Shown here: piece after piece, positions 8,210 to 15,704 of the stretch
How the letters are laid out: the number at the start of each line of letters is the position of its first letter
Numbering within the stretch: the stretch's first letter is position 1
Assembly (NCBI RefSeq): GCF_020510525.1
Contig: NZ_CP075188.1
Span: 2,914,001-2,978,000 of the forward strand
Direction: 5' to 3'
DNA: 64,000 nucleotides
Origin: Quatrionicoccus australiensis
Lineage (GTDB): Bacteria; Pseudomonadota; Gammaproteobacteria; Burkholderiales; Rhodocyclaceae
Program-made: the position numbers and the translations under genes
The notes under the pieces: generated by a model
Databases searched by the model: none
What the model saw: the letters and a program-made list of their open reading frames with translations, nothing else
Told to the model about the DNA's origin: nothing

Positions 8210-8425
8210 ATGAATTCATTGGGAGTACGCCTGGGAGAACATAAATTGAAGGTTATCGATGTTGCCCGTGAGACTGGTCTCCACCGGAACACGATCACTT
8301 TGCTTTACCTTGGAGCAAGGGCACGAATCAGGCACATGGTGGGCACAAATTGGGCACGAACAAGAAATCAAGGGAGCCCGTTCTACCGAAGCAGAAAACA
8401 AAAAACCCGCCGAGGCTTGCGCTGA
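8210..8425 (+). pseudogene. 5' remnant of an XRE/YozG-type HTH regulator
   Basis: The first 33 residues (LGVRLGEHKLKVIDVARETG then LHRNTITLLY) match the start of small Cro/XRE regulators of about 70 aa, with the recognition helix HRNTITLLY. In that family the sequence continues with a conserved acidic/Thr segment. Here it changes at about 8309 into Arg-rich sequence that overlaps the repeat array at 8319-8362 and the tRNA-Val terminator. I infer a 5' gene fragment fused to unrelated DNA, probably left by integration or deletion at the tRNA-Val locus. A 71-aa product could still be translated. Confidence 0.55.
8319..8362. repeat. Four direct GGGCAC repeats with 11-bp period
   Basis: GGGCAC, AGGCAC, GGGCAC and GGGCAC start at 8319, 8330, 8341 and 8352, exactly 11 bp (about one helical turn) apart. 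Each is followed by an AT-containing pentamer, and two continue GAA. Beside a tRNA gene, such helically phased repeats resemble the arm-type integrase-binding sites of integrative elements. That is inference; no integrase gene is present. Confidence 0.6.
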
Positions 8426-8433
8426 GCGGGTTT
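8400..8433 (-). terminator. Rho-independent terminator of tRNA-Val
   Basis: On the minus strand an AAACCCGC/GCGGGTTT stem (8403-8410 with 8426-8433) closes a 15-nt loop and is followed by a run of T (8400-8405), just downstream of the tRNA 3' end. Confidence 0.75.
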
Positions 8434-8448
8434 CTGTTTTCTCGAAAG

Positions 8449-8523
8449 TGGTGGGCGGTACTGGGATCGAACCAGTGACCCCTGCCGTGTGAAGGCAGTG
8501 CTCTACCGCTGAGCTAACCGCCC
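8449..8523 (-). tRNA. tRNA-Val (CAC)
   Basis: 75-nt cloverleaf with a GGGCGGT/ACCGCCC acceptor, D-arm TAGCTCAGCGGTAGAGC, anticodon arm CTGCC-TTCACAC-GGCAG (anticodon CAC, codon GUG), T-arm GGTTCGATCC, and an encoded CCA. It lies at the boundary between the AT-richer left region and the core genome, a classic integration position. Confidence 0.95.
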
Positions 8524-8538
8524 ACTTGAGAGGCGCGC

Positions 8539-8567
8539 ATTTAACCATAAGTCACGGGACGGGTCAA
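8539..8567 (-). promoter_or_regulatory. Promoter of tRNA-Val
   Basis: Minus-strand TTGACC (8562-8567), a 17-bp spacer and TTAAAT (8539-8544), ending 15 bp before the tRNA 5' end. Close to the sigma-70 consensus in spacing and -35. Confidence 0.6.
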
Positions 8568-8617
8568 ACGCGGTCGGATAGAATACCGCCTTTGTTTCCG
8601 CATAGATTCCGTATCCC

Positions 8618-10012
8618 ATGAAGCCTGTCCGCACCCGTTTTGCCCCCAGCCCCACCGGCTACCTGCACATTGGCGGCGCCCGCACCGCCCTCTTCTCCTG
8701 GGCCTTTGCCCGTCGCCACGGCGGCACCTTCGTGCTGCGCATCGAGGATACCGACGTCGCCCGTTCGACCCCGGAAGCCGTGCAGGCGATCATCGACGGC
8801 ATGCAATGGCTGGGTCTGGAACACGACGAAGGTCCGTTCTACCAGATGCAGCGCATGGACCGCTACAAGGAAGTGATCCAGGAAATGCTGGCCAATGGCT
8901 CGGCTTATTACTGCTACACGACGCGCGAGGAACTCGACGCGCTGCGTGCCGAGCAGGAAGCGAAGAAGGAAAAGCCGCGCTACGACGGGCGCTGGCGTCC
9001 GGAAGCCGGCAAGACCCTGCCGACGCCGCCGGCCGACGTGCCGCCGGTGATCCGCTTCAAGAATCCGAAGGACGGCGTCGTTGCCTGGGACGACCAGGTC
9101 AAGGGCCACATCGAGATCGCCAATGGCGAACTCGACGACCTGATCATCGCCCGTGCCGACGGCACGCCGACCTATAACTTCTGCGTCTGCGTCGACGACT
9201 GGGACATGGGTATCACCCACGTCATCCGCGGCGACGACCACGTGAACAACACGCCTCGCCAGATCAACATCCTCGCTGCGCTGGGCGCCGAAGTGCCGCA
9301 ATACGCCCACCTTTCGATGATCCTCGGCGACGACGGCGCCAAGCTGTCGAAGCGTCATGGCGCCGTGTCCGTCATGCAGTACGACGAAGACGGCTTCCTG
9401 ACCGAAGCCGTGATCAATTACCTGGCCCGCCTCGGCTGGTCACACGGCGACGATGAAGTCTTCTCGCGCGAACAGTTCGTCGAGTGGTTCGACCTCGACC
9501 ACATCACTGCCTCGGCCGCCCAGTTCAATACCGAAAAGCTGCTCTGGCTGAACCAGCACTACATGAAGCTGTTGCCGGCCGCCGAACTGGCCGCCAAGGT
9601 CCAGAGCCGCCTCGCTGCGCGTGGTGTCGATACGAGCGCCGGCCCCGATCTGGAAAAAGCCGTGGTTTTGTATGTCGACCGCTGCAATACGCTGAACGTG
9701 CTGGCCGATGCCGTCGAAGTGTTCTACAAGCCGGTCACGCCCAGCCCGGAACTGCTCGCCCAGCATCTGACCGACGAAATCAAGCCGGCCCTGGCCGATT
9801 TCGCGACCGGGATCGCCGGCGTGGCCTGGGAAATTCCGGCCATCTCGGCACTGATCAAGGAAACCATTGCCAAACACGGCCTCAAGATGCCGAAGCTGGC
9901 GATGCCCTTGCGCGCCCTGCTGGTCGGTCAGACGCAGACGCCTTCGGTCGATGCCGTGATCGAACTGGTCGGCCGCGAACGCGCCCTGGCGAACCTGCAA
10001 AAATATCTCTGA
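8618..10012 (+). CDS. gltX: Glutamate--tRNA ligase
   Basis: 464 aa, standard length for a class I GluRS. The HIGH-type motif is [10 protein letters not shown] near residue 18 and the KMSKS-type motif is KLSKRHG near residue 243. It charges tRNA-Glu with glutamate using ATP, and in organisms without GlnRS may also charge tRNA-Gln. It sits directly upstream of a tRNA cluster that contains two of its substrate tRNA-Glu genes. The high GC marks the return to core chromosome after tRNA-Val. It contains one AGCGGTCGAC motif (9674-9683, minus orientation). Confidence 0.97.
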   Translation: MKPVRTRFAPSPTGYLHIGGARTALFSWAFARRHGGTFVLRIEDTDVARSTPEAVQAIIDGMQWLGLEHDEGPFYQMQRMDRYKEVIQEMLANGSAYYCYTTREELDALRAEQEAKKEKPRYDGRWRPEAGKTLPTPPADVPPVIRFKNPKDGVVAWDDQVKGHIEIANGELDDLIIARADGTPTYNFCVCVDDWDMGITHVIRGDDHVNNTPRQINILAALGAEVPQYAHLSMILGDDGAKLSKRHGAVSVMQYDEDGFLTEAVINYLARLGWSHGDDEVFSREQFVEWFDLDHITASAAQFNTEKLLWLNQHYMKLLPAAELAAKVQSRLAARGVDTSAGPDLEKAVVLYVDRCNTLNVLADAVEVFYKPVTPSPELLAQHLTDEIKPALADFATGIAGVAWEIPAISALIKETIAKHGLKMPKLAMPLRALLVGQTQTPSVDAVIELVGRERALANLQKYL

Positions 10013-10029
10013 AAAATCGCGAAAGGCCC

Positions 10030-10058
10030 TTTACAAGGGGAAAGTCGATCCCTATAAT
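10030..10058 (+). promoter_or_regulatory. Strong sigma-70 promoter of the tRNA cluster
   Basis: TTTACA (10030-10035), a 17-bp spacer and a perfect TATAAT (10053-10058), about 19 bp upstream of the first tRNA-Ala. A GC-rich discriminator follows (GCGGCC), as expected for a stringently controlled stable-RNA promoter. Confidence 0.8.
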
Positions 10059-10076
10059 GCGGCCTTCTTTCGCGGC

Positions 10077-10152
<76 letters not shown>

Positions 10153-10177
10153 AAAGCGCGAAAGAAGATAGTCCAGG

Positions 10178-10253
10178 GTCCCCATCGTCTAGAGGCCTAG
10201 GACACCGCCCTTTCACGGCGGTAACTGGGGTTCGAATCCCCATGGGGACGCCA
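10178..10253 (+). tRNA. tRNA-Glu (TTC), copy 1
   Basis: 76 nt. Acceptor GTCCCCA/TGGGGAC; anticodon arm CCGCC-CTTTCAC-GGCGG gives anticodon TTC; encoded CCA. Confidence 0.96.
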
Positions 10254-10284
10254 AGAATTTGGCAGTAAAGAGTTAAGCAGTACT

Positions 10285-10361
10285 GGAGTGGTAGTTCAGT
10301 TGGTTAGAATACCGGCCTGTCACGCCGGGGGTCGCGGGTTCGAGTCCCGTCCACTCCGCCA
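10285..10361 (+). tRNA. tRNA-Asp (GTC), copy 1
   Basis: 77 nt. Acceptor GGAGTGG/CCACTCC; anticodon arm CCGGC-CTGTCAC-GCCGG gives anticodon GTC; encoded CCA. Followed by about 100 bp without a recognised gene before the second copy of the triplet. Confidence 0.96.
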
Positions 10362-10460
10362 ACTTTCAGAAATCGGATTCGTCCGGTTTGTTTTACGGGT
10401 TGATGCCTTCGGGTTGCAGTCCGGGTCGCAAGACCGAATGGTTCGGCTATCTCTCCGAAT

Positions 10461-10536
<76 letters not shown>

Positions 10537-10571
10537 GATACCGAACCGACAGCAGTAGATGTACCGTCCGG

Positions 10572-10647
10572 GTCCCCATCGTCTAGAGGCCTAGGACACC
10601 GCCCTTTCACGGCGGTAACTGGGGTTCGAATCCCCATGGGGACGCCA
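10572..10647 (+). tRNA. tRNA-Glu (TTC), copy 2
   Basis: Identical to copy 1. The spacer after it (AGAATTTGGCAGTAAAG and on) is also nearly identical to the first Glu-Asp spacer, so the Glu-Asp block was duplicated as a unit or is kept alike by gene conversion. Confidence 0.96.
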
Positions 10648-10677
10648 AGAATTTGGCAGTAAAGATTTAGCAGTACT

Positions 10678-10754
10678 GGAGTGGTAGTTCAGTTGGTTAG
10701 AATACCGGCCTGTCACGCCGGGGGTCGCGGGTTCGAGTCCCGTCCACTCCGCCA
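10678..10754 (+). tRNA. tRNA-Asp (GTC), copy 2
   Basis: Identical to copy 1 and last gene of the tRNA cluster. The cluster terminator begins 11 nt after its CCA. Confidence 0.96.
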
Positions 10755-10764
10755 ACATCATGAG

Positions 10765-10799
10765 AAAAGCCGTTGAAACCCTGTTTCAACGGCTTTTTT
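10765..10799 (+). terminator. Rho-independent terminator of the tRNA cluster
   Basis: A long stem, AAAAGCCGTTGAAA pairing with TTTCAACGGCTTTT around a short loop, followed by a T run. Its symmetry would let it also stop fpr transcription arriving on the minus strand. Confidence 0.9.
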
Positions 10800-10839
10800 C
10801 TTTGGGCCGCCGGGAAAACCCCGCCGGCCCTCTCCCGCC

Positions 10840-11616
10840 TTACTTCTCGACGAAAGCGCGCTCGATCACGTAATCGCCGGCAACGCCGATGTGCGGCGAG
10901 ATCTTGAAGCCGCGCGCATCGAGCATCGCGACCGTATCGTTCAGCATGGCCGGACTGCCGCAAATCATGGCGCGGTCAAATTCCGGGTCGAGCGGCGCTT
11001 GACCGATGTCGGCGAACAGCTTGCCGCTTTCGATCAGATCCGTGAGCCGGCCTTCGTTGCGGAAGGATTCGCGCGTCACGGTCGGGTAATAGATCAGCTT
11101 GTCGCTCGCCCAGTCGCCAAAGAACTCGTGCTTGACCAGCTCTTCGGTGATGTAGTCGTGATAGGCCAGTTCGTTGGTCCAGCGCACGCCGTGAATGAGG
11201 ATGATCTTGTCGAAATTCTCGTAGGTTTCCGGATCGTGGATCAGGCTCATGAACGGCGCCAGGCCGGTACCGGTCGCGAACATGAACAGGCGCTTGCCCG
11301 GCTTGAGGTCGCGCAGCACCAGCGTACCGGTCGGCTTGCGACTGACGATCAGCGGATCGCCCGGCTGCAGATGCTGCAGGCGCGAGGTCAGCGGGCCGTT
11401 CGCCACCTTGATGCTGAAGAACTCGAGATGCTCTTCGTGGTTGGCACTGGCGATGCTGTAGGCGCGGGTCAGCGGCCGGCCATTGACCTCGAGGCCGATC
11501 ATCACGAACTGGCCGTTGATGAAGCGCAGACCGGGATCGCGCGTGGTGCGGAAGGAAAACAGCGTGTCGTTCCAGTGATGGACGGAAAGTATGGTTTCGG
11601 TAGCGAGCGAGCTCAT
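10840..11616 (-). CDS. fpr: Ferredoxin/flavodoxin--NADP+ reductase
   Basis: 258 aa from MSSLATETI, the usual length of the Azotobacter/Pseudomonas Fpr subfamily. An upstream ATG at 11655 would add 13 unlikely residues. The FAD-binding motif RAYSIAS is near residue 50, a NADP-site GTGLAPF is in the middle, and the chain ends in the family-typical AFVEK. It transfers electrons between NADPH and ferredoxin or flavodoxin and supports Fe-S repair and oxidative stress defence. It is divergent from a LysR regulator across about 100 bp containing two dyads, the same arrangement as fprA-finR in Pseudomonas. Confidence 0.93.
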   Translation of the reverse strand: MSSLATETILSVHHWNDTLFSFRTTRDPGLRFINGQFVMIGLEVNGRPLTRAYSIASANHEEHLEFFSIKVANGPLTSRLQHLQPGDPLIVSRKPTGTLVLRDLKPGKRLFMFATGTGLAPFMSLIHDPETYENFDKIILIHGVRWTNELAYHDYITEELVKHEFFGDWASDKLIYYPTVTRESFRNEGRLTDLIESGKLFADIGQAPLDPEFDRAMICGSPAMLNDTVAMLDARGFKISPHIGVAGDYVIERAFVEK

Positions 11617-11663
11617 GGCAGAGGGTCCTAGTGCAAGATTGATGCAAGTCATCATAGGCTTCC

Positions 11664-11705
11664 CCGCTTAGTTACTTAAGCGGATAATTTCGATATCACT
11701 TATCG
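11664..11705. promoter_or_regulatory. LysR-type operator dyads between fpr and its regulator
   Basis: A perfect inverted repeat CCGCTTA-N6-TAAGCGG (11664-11683) contains a T-N11-A LysR core. A second dyad CGATA-N5-TATCG (11691-11705) follows immediately and reaches to 12 bp before the regulator ATG. The layout suggests an activation site plus autoregulation. Confidence 0.6.
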
Positions 11706-11716
11706 ACCAGACAACT

Positions 11717-12637
11717 ATGCGTATCACTCTGCGCCAGCTCGAAATATTCACCGCCATTGCCGCCAGCGAAAATGTGTCGCGCGCCGCCGCGCAACTCGCC
11801 ATGTCGCAATCGGCGGCAAGCAGCGCCCTGGTCGAGCTGGAACGGCAATTCGACTGCCCGCTCTTCGACCGGATCGGCAAGTCGCTGCGCCTCAACGCCA
11901 CCGGCCGCGGCCTGTTGCCGCAGGCACGCGAAATCCTGGCGCGCGGCGCCGACATCGAGAGCTACCTGGCCGGCGGCACGCTTGGCCCGCTCGCCGTCGG
12001 CGCCACCCTGACCATAGGCAACTACCTGGCGACGCTGATTGTCGCCGAACACCTGCAGCGCCATCCGGCCTCGAAAGTTCAGCTGCGCGTTGCCAACACC
12101 AGCACCATCATCGAACAGTTGCTGCATTTCGAACTCGACATCGGCCTGATCGAAGGCGAAGCCAGCCACCCCGATCTGCTGCTCGAAGCCTGGCTGGAAG
12201 ATAGCCTGGTCGTTTTCTGCGCACCGCAACATGCCCTGGCCAGCCACGGCATTGCGACACCAGCCGAGCTTGCCGCGCAGCAATGGGTGGTGCGCGAGCA
12301 CGGTTCCGGCACACGCGCCCTGTTCGACCGGGTGATCGGCAAGGCCCTGCCCGAGCTGCACATCCAGCTCGAACTGGAACACACCGAAGCGATCAAGCGC
12401 GCCGTCGAATCGGGGCTCGGCATCGGCTGCCTGTCACGCCTGTCGCTGCGCGAAGCCTTCCGGCGCGGCAGCCTGGTCGAGATCAAGACGCCCTTCGACC
12501 TGCGTCGCCATTTCTATTTCGCCCGCCATCGCCAACGCCACCTCAGCCCGGCGACACAAAGCTTCATCGCGCTGTGCCGCGAAACCAGCGGCACGGCGCA
12601 CGACACCGATACGCTGGCGCTGCCGTTTATCGGCTGA
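11717..12637 (+). CDS. LysR-family regulator, FinR-like
   Basis: 306 aa. The N-terminal winged HTH (1-60) contains the LysR signature region RAAAQLAMSQSAASSALVEL. The effector domain spans about 90-290 with a periplasmic-binding fold (TIGNYLATLIVAEHLQRHP; GSGTRALFDRVI). The divergent position to fpr parallels Pseudomonas FinR, which activates fprA under superoxide stress; that functional match is inferred from position and family. The gene is convergent with the MFS gene, whose stop is 8 bp away. Confidence 0.85.
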   Translation: MRITLRQLEIFTAIAASENVSRAAAQLAMSQSAASSALVELERQFDCPLFDRIGKSLRLNATGRGLLPQAREILARGADIESYLAGGTLGPLAVGATLTIGNYLATLIVAEHLQRHPASKVQLRVANTSTIIEQLLHFELDIGLIEGEASHPDLLLEAWLEDSLVVFCAPQHALASHGIATPAELAAQQWVVREHGSGTRALFDRVIGKALPELHIQLELEHTEAIKRAVESGLGIGCLSRLSLREAFRRGSLVEIKTPFDLRRHFYFARHRQRHLSPATQSFIALCRETSGTAHDTDTLALPFIG

Positions 12638-12645
12638 GCCAGCGG

Positions 12646-13854
12646 TCAACCGGCGACGGAGGCTGTTTTTCCCGAAAACATCCGGCGCGCCGCCAGCACC
12701 AGCAAGGCGAACAGGCAGAAGACGGCGCCGGCCAGAAAAGTCACTGAAGCGCCAGCGGCATCCCAGAGCAGGCCGGCCAGCACGCTGGCCAGCAGCATGG
12801 CCAGACCGCTCAGCAGGTTGAAAAAGCCGAAGGCCGTGCCGCGCATGTCGGCCGGCGCTGTCGCCGCCACCATCGCGGCGAGCAGACCCTGCGTCATGCC
12901 CATGTGCACGCCCCAGAGCGCCACACCGCACAGGACCACCAGCCAGTCGCTGCTCGCCGCCAGCACCAGGTCGGCCCCGACCAGCACGAGCAGACCATAG
13001 ACCAGCAGGCGGACGTGGCTCATGCGATCCGACAGTTTGCCGAAGGGGTAAGCGGAAGCGGCGTAGATCACGTTCATCGCCACCATGACCAGCGGCACCA
13101 GCGCCAGCGGAATGCCGCTCTGCTCGGCGCGCAACACCAGAAAGGCCTCGCTGAAACGGGCCAGCGTGAACACCGCACCAACTGCCACCACCCACCAGTA
13201 GGCCGGACCAAGGCGGCGCAAATTCTCGCGGCGGATCGGGTTGCTGCGCTTTTCCCCGGCCGCAGGCACCGGCTCGTGAATGCCGAAGAAGAGCAAGGCG
13301 ACGGCAAGCAGACCGGGAATCACCGCTACCCAGAACACCGCCCGGAAATCGTTGGCCCACAACAGCATCAGGGCCACCGCAAGCAGCGGCCCGAGAAAGG
13401 CGCCGACCGTATCGAGCGACTGGCGCAGACCAAATGCTGCACCACGCAGATGTTCCGGCGCAATGTCGGCAACCAGCGCATCGCGCGGCGCGCCGCGGAT
13501 GCCCTTGCCGACGCGGTCAAGCAGGCGCGCGCCGAGTACGACACCGGCCGTCGGCGCCAGCGCGAACAAGGGCTTGGTCAGCGCCCCCAGCGCGTAGCCG
13601 AACAGCGCCAGGCCCTTGCGCCGGCCGAGATAGTCGCTGAGCGCACCGGAGAACACCTTGACGATCAGCGCCGTCGCTTCGGCCAGGCCTTCAATCAGGC
13701 CGACCATCAGCGCACTCGCGCCGAGCGTGCTGACCATGAACAGCGGCAGCAGGCTGTGGATCATCTCGGACGAGACGTCCATCAGCAGACTGACGCCGCC
13801 GAGCACCCAGATACCGGCCGGCAGACGCCCCGCGTTCGAGACGGATGAATTCAT
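12646..13854 (-). CDS. MFS transporter
   Basis: 402 aa from MNSSVSNAG, chosen because GGAG lies 8 nt upstream; a start at 13881 would add 9 residues. Twelve hydrophobic segments are evident, with the MFS loop motif GALSDYLGRRKGLALFGYAL after TM2 and its echo GKLSDRMSHVR in the second half. RVGKGIRGAPRDALVAD in the second cytoplasmic loop is typical of a bacterial subgroup of uncharacterised MFS exporters. The substrate is unknown. It lies between the FinR-like gene (convergent) and mltD (divergent), with no operon partner. Confidence 0.88.
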   Translation of the reverse strand: MNSSVSNAGRLPAGIWVLGGVSLLMDVSSEMIHSLLPLFMVSTLGASALMVGLIEGLAEATALIVKVFSGALSDYLGRRKGLALFGYALGALTKPLFALAPTAGVVLGARLLDRVGKGIRGAPRDALVADIAPEHLRGAAFGLRQSLDTVGAFLGPLLAVALMLLWANDFRAVFWVAVIPGLLAVALLFFGIHEPVPAAGEKRSNPIRRENLRRLGPAYWWVVAVGAVFTLARFSEAFLVLRAEQSGIPLALVPLVMVAMNVIYAASAYPFGKLSDRMSHVRLLVYGLLVLVGADLVLAASSDWLVVLCGVALWGVHMGMTQGLLAAMVAATAPADMRGTAFGFFNLLSGLAMLLASVLAGLLWDAAGASVTFLAGAVFCLFALLVLAARRMFSGKTASVAG

Positions 13855-13984
13855 CAAGACTCCAGATAAAAGGCCAGGCAAAAACGCCCGCCAGCAGCGG
13901 TCGACCGGTAAAAACCGGCCATTTTGCAGCCCGCCCGAATCCCCAAAAACGGCCGAACGGGAAGCAGCCCCGGACGAGCTCGGG

Positions 13985-13990
13985 TATAAT
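13985..13990 (+). promoter_or_regulatory. -10 element of mltD
   Basis: A perfect TATAAT 43 bp upstream of the mltD ATG. The -35 region (about 13962) is poor. Confidence 0.5.
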
Positions 13991-14032
13991 CGTCGTTTCA
14001 GTCGACCCCGTTCGCGCCCGGAGCCTCATTCT

Positions 14033-15622
14033 ATGCAACATCGCAACGTTCTGTCGCTTGTTCGCCGCATTTTAGGCACAAGTCTTTGTGCCGCCGCGCT
14101 TGCCGCCATGGCACCGGTGCACGCGGAAACGGCGGCAGAAAAGCCGGACGATGCGGGCGGCAGTTTCCGGCTGATTTCCCTGCTCATGCCCTCGCTGCTC
14201 TCCGACGCACCCGCCGGCCCTTCACTGCGCATCGAGGACAACGCGCTGACCACCTACGAGCTGCCCAGCGCGCCGCAACTGCCCGGCACCATCGATCTGA
14301 CCGCCAACACAGACAACCTCTGGGACCGCATCCGCAACGGTTTCTCGATGATAGATCTGAACGACGATCTGACCCTCTATTACCAGCAGTGGTACCAGAA
14401 CCGCCCGGACGCATTGCGCCGCATGGTCGAGCGCAGCCGCCCCTACATGCACTACATCGTGCAGGAACTCGAGGCGCGCGGCATGCCGACCGAACTGGCC
14501 CTGCTGCCCATGGTCGAGAGCTCGTTCAACCCGATGGCCTATTCGCGCTCGAACGCCTCCGGCCTGTGGCAGTTCATCCCGGCCACCGGCAAGCGCTTCA
14601 ACCTGGAACAAAACTGGTGGCAGGATCAGCGCCGCGACATCGTCGCCTCGACCGGCGCCGCGCTCGACTACCTGCAGACCATCTACGAAATGCATGGCGA
14701 CTGGCATCTCGCGCTCGCCTCGTACAACTGGGGCGAAGGCGCCGTCAAACGGGCGATCGAGAAGAACAGCGCGCGCGGCCTGCCGACCGACTACGCCAAT
14801 CTCAACATGCCGAACGAAACGCGGCATTACGTCCCCAAGCTGCAGGCGCTCAAGAACATTTTCGGCAACCCGGTATTGATGGTGCAGCTGCGCCTGCCGG
14901 AAATCCTCAACCGTCCCTACTTCGCCACCATCGACACCGGCCGCACCATGGATGTCAAGACGGCGGCCCGCCTCGCCAACATGCCGCTCGAGGAATTCAT
15001 CGCCCTCAACCCGTCGCACAACCGCCCGGTGATCAAGGCCGACACGCCGCTGGTGATCCCGACCGACAAGCTGGAAACCTTCCGCAGCAATCTCGAACGC
15101 CACGCCGCACCGCTTACCGAATGGCAGGCCTACACGCTCAAGCACGGCGAAAAGCTGAACCAGGTCGCACCGCGCTTCGGCATCGCCGTGCCGGAACTGC
15201 TACGCATCAACGGCCTGCCCAGCCGCGCCCGCCTCGGCGCCGGCACGACGCTGCTCGTCCCGGCCGGACGCGGCGCCGACGACATCGGCCGCCTCGCCGC
15301 AACACCGTCTTTGCCGCAGATTTTCGAGCCGGAACCGGAGAACCGTTCAAGCAGCAAGGGCGGAAAATCGGCCAAGGGCGGCAAGAACAAGGCTGAGGGC
15401 AAGCAGGCAAGCAAGGGTGGCAAGTCCGACAGCCGCCAGGTTGCCGGCAAACGCGACAGCAAGCAGGCCAGCAGCAAGTCCGCAGGCAAGACAGCCAAGG
15501 CCGGCGGTGACAGCAAATCCGCCAGCAAGAGCGCCAAGAGCGGTAGCGACAGCAAGGCGGCCAGCAAAGGCAGCACCAAGGCCCCCAAGGTCGCCAAATC
15601 AGGCAACGGCAAGCGCGGCTGA
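14033..15622 (+). CDS. mltD: Membrane-bound lytic murein transglycosylase D
   Basis: 529 aa from MQHRNVLSL, with GGAG 10 nt upstream. A signal peptide ends near PVHAETA. The SLT domain (about 150-280) has the catalytic Glu in LLPMVESSFNPMAYS followed by ASGLWQFIPATG. A LysM-like region (about 300-350) precedes a clear LysM (YTLKHGEKLNQVAPRFGI). It cleaves peptidoglycan glycan strands to 1,6-anhydromuropeptides. Unusual is a tail of about 90 residues made of Lys/Ser/Gly/Ala repeats (SKGGKS, SKSAKS), highly basic and probably disordered; it could bind teichoic-like polymers, DNA or the wall itself. Confidence 0.93.
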   Translation: MQHRNVLSLVRRILGTSLCAAALAAMAPVHAETAAEKPDDAGGSFRLISLLMPSLLSDAPAGPSLRIEDNALTTYELPSAPQLPGTIDLTANTDNLWDRIRNGFSMIDLNDDLTLYYQQWYQNRPDALRRMVERSRPYMHYIVQELEARGMPTELALLPMVESSFNPMAYSRSNASGLWQFIPATGKRFNLEQNWWQDQRRDIVASTGAALDYLQTIYEMHGDWHLALASYNWGEGAVKRAIEKNSARGLPTDYANLNMPNETRHYVPKLQALKNIFGNPVLMVQLRLPEILNRPYFATIDTGRTMDVKTAARLANMPLEEFIALNPSHNRPVIKADTPLVIPTDKLETFRSNLERHAAPLTEWQAYTLKHGEKLNQVAPRFGIAVPELLRINGLPSRARLGAGTTLLVPAGRGADDIGRLAATPSLPQIFEPEPENRSSSKGGKSAKGGKNKAEGKQASKGGKSDSRQVAGKRDSKQASSKSAGKTAKAGGDSKSASKSAKSGSDSKAASKGSTKAPKVAKSGNGKRG

Positions 15623-15627
15623 TTGAG

Positions 15628-15652
15628 GCCGGACGCCCGAGTCCGGCGCTCG
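15628..15652 (+). terminator. Possible terminator of mltD
   Basis: GCCGGAC-N6-GTCCGGC hairpin followed by GCTCGCTTTT. The T run is short, so efficiency is uncertain. Confidence 0.4.
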
Positions 15653-15704
15653 CTTTTCACCAGCTGAACGCAGCCCCGGATTCCTCCGGGCAAAGAATCC
15701 CGAT

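Noticed and set aside
8259..8492. 77-codon plus-strand frame running into tRNA-Val
   Set aside because: It overlaps the HTH remnant, the GGGCAC repeats, the terminator and the antisense strand of the tRNA; no protein family recognised.
13658..14032. N-terminal extension of the mltD frame
   Set aside because: It overlaps the divergent MFS gene and lacks a signal peptide; the ATG at 14033 has a ribosome binding site and a proper signal peptide.
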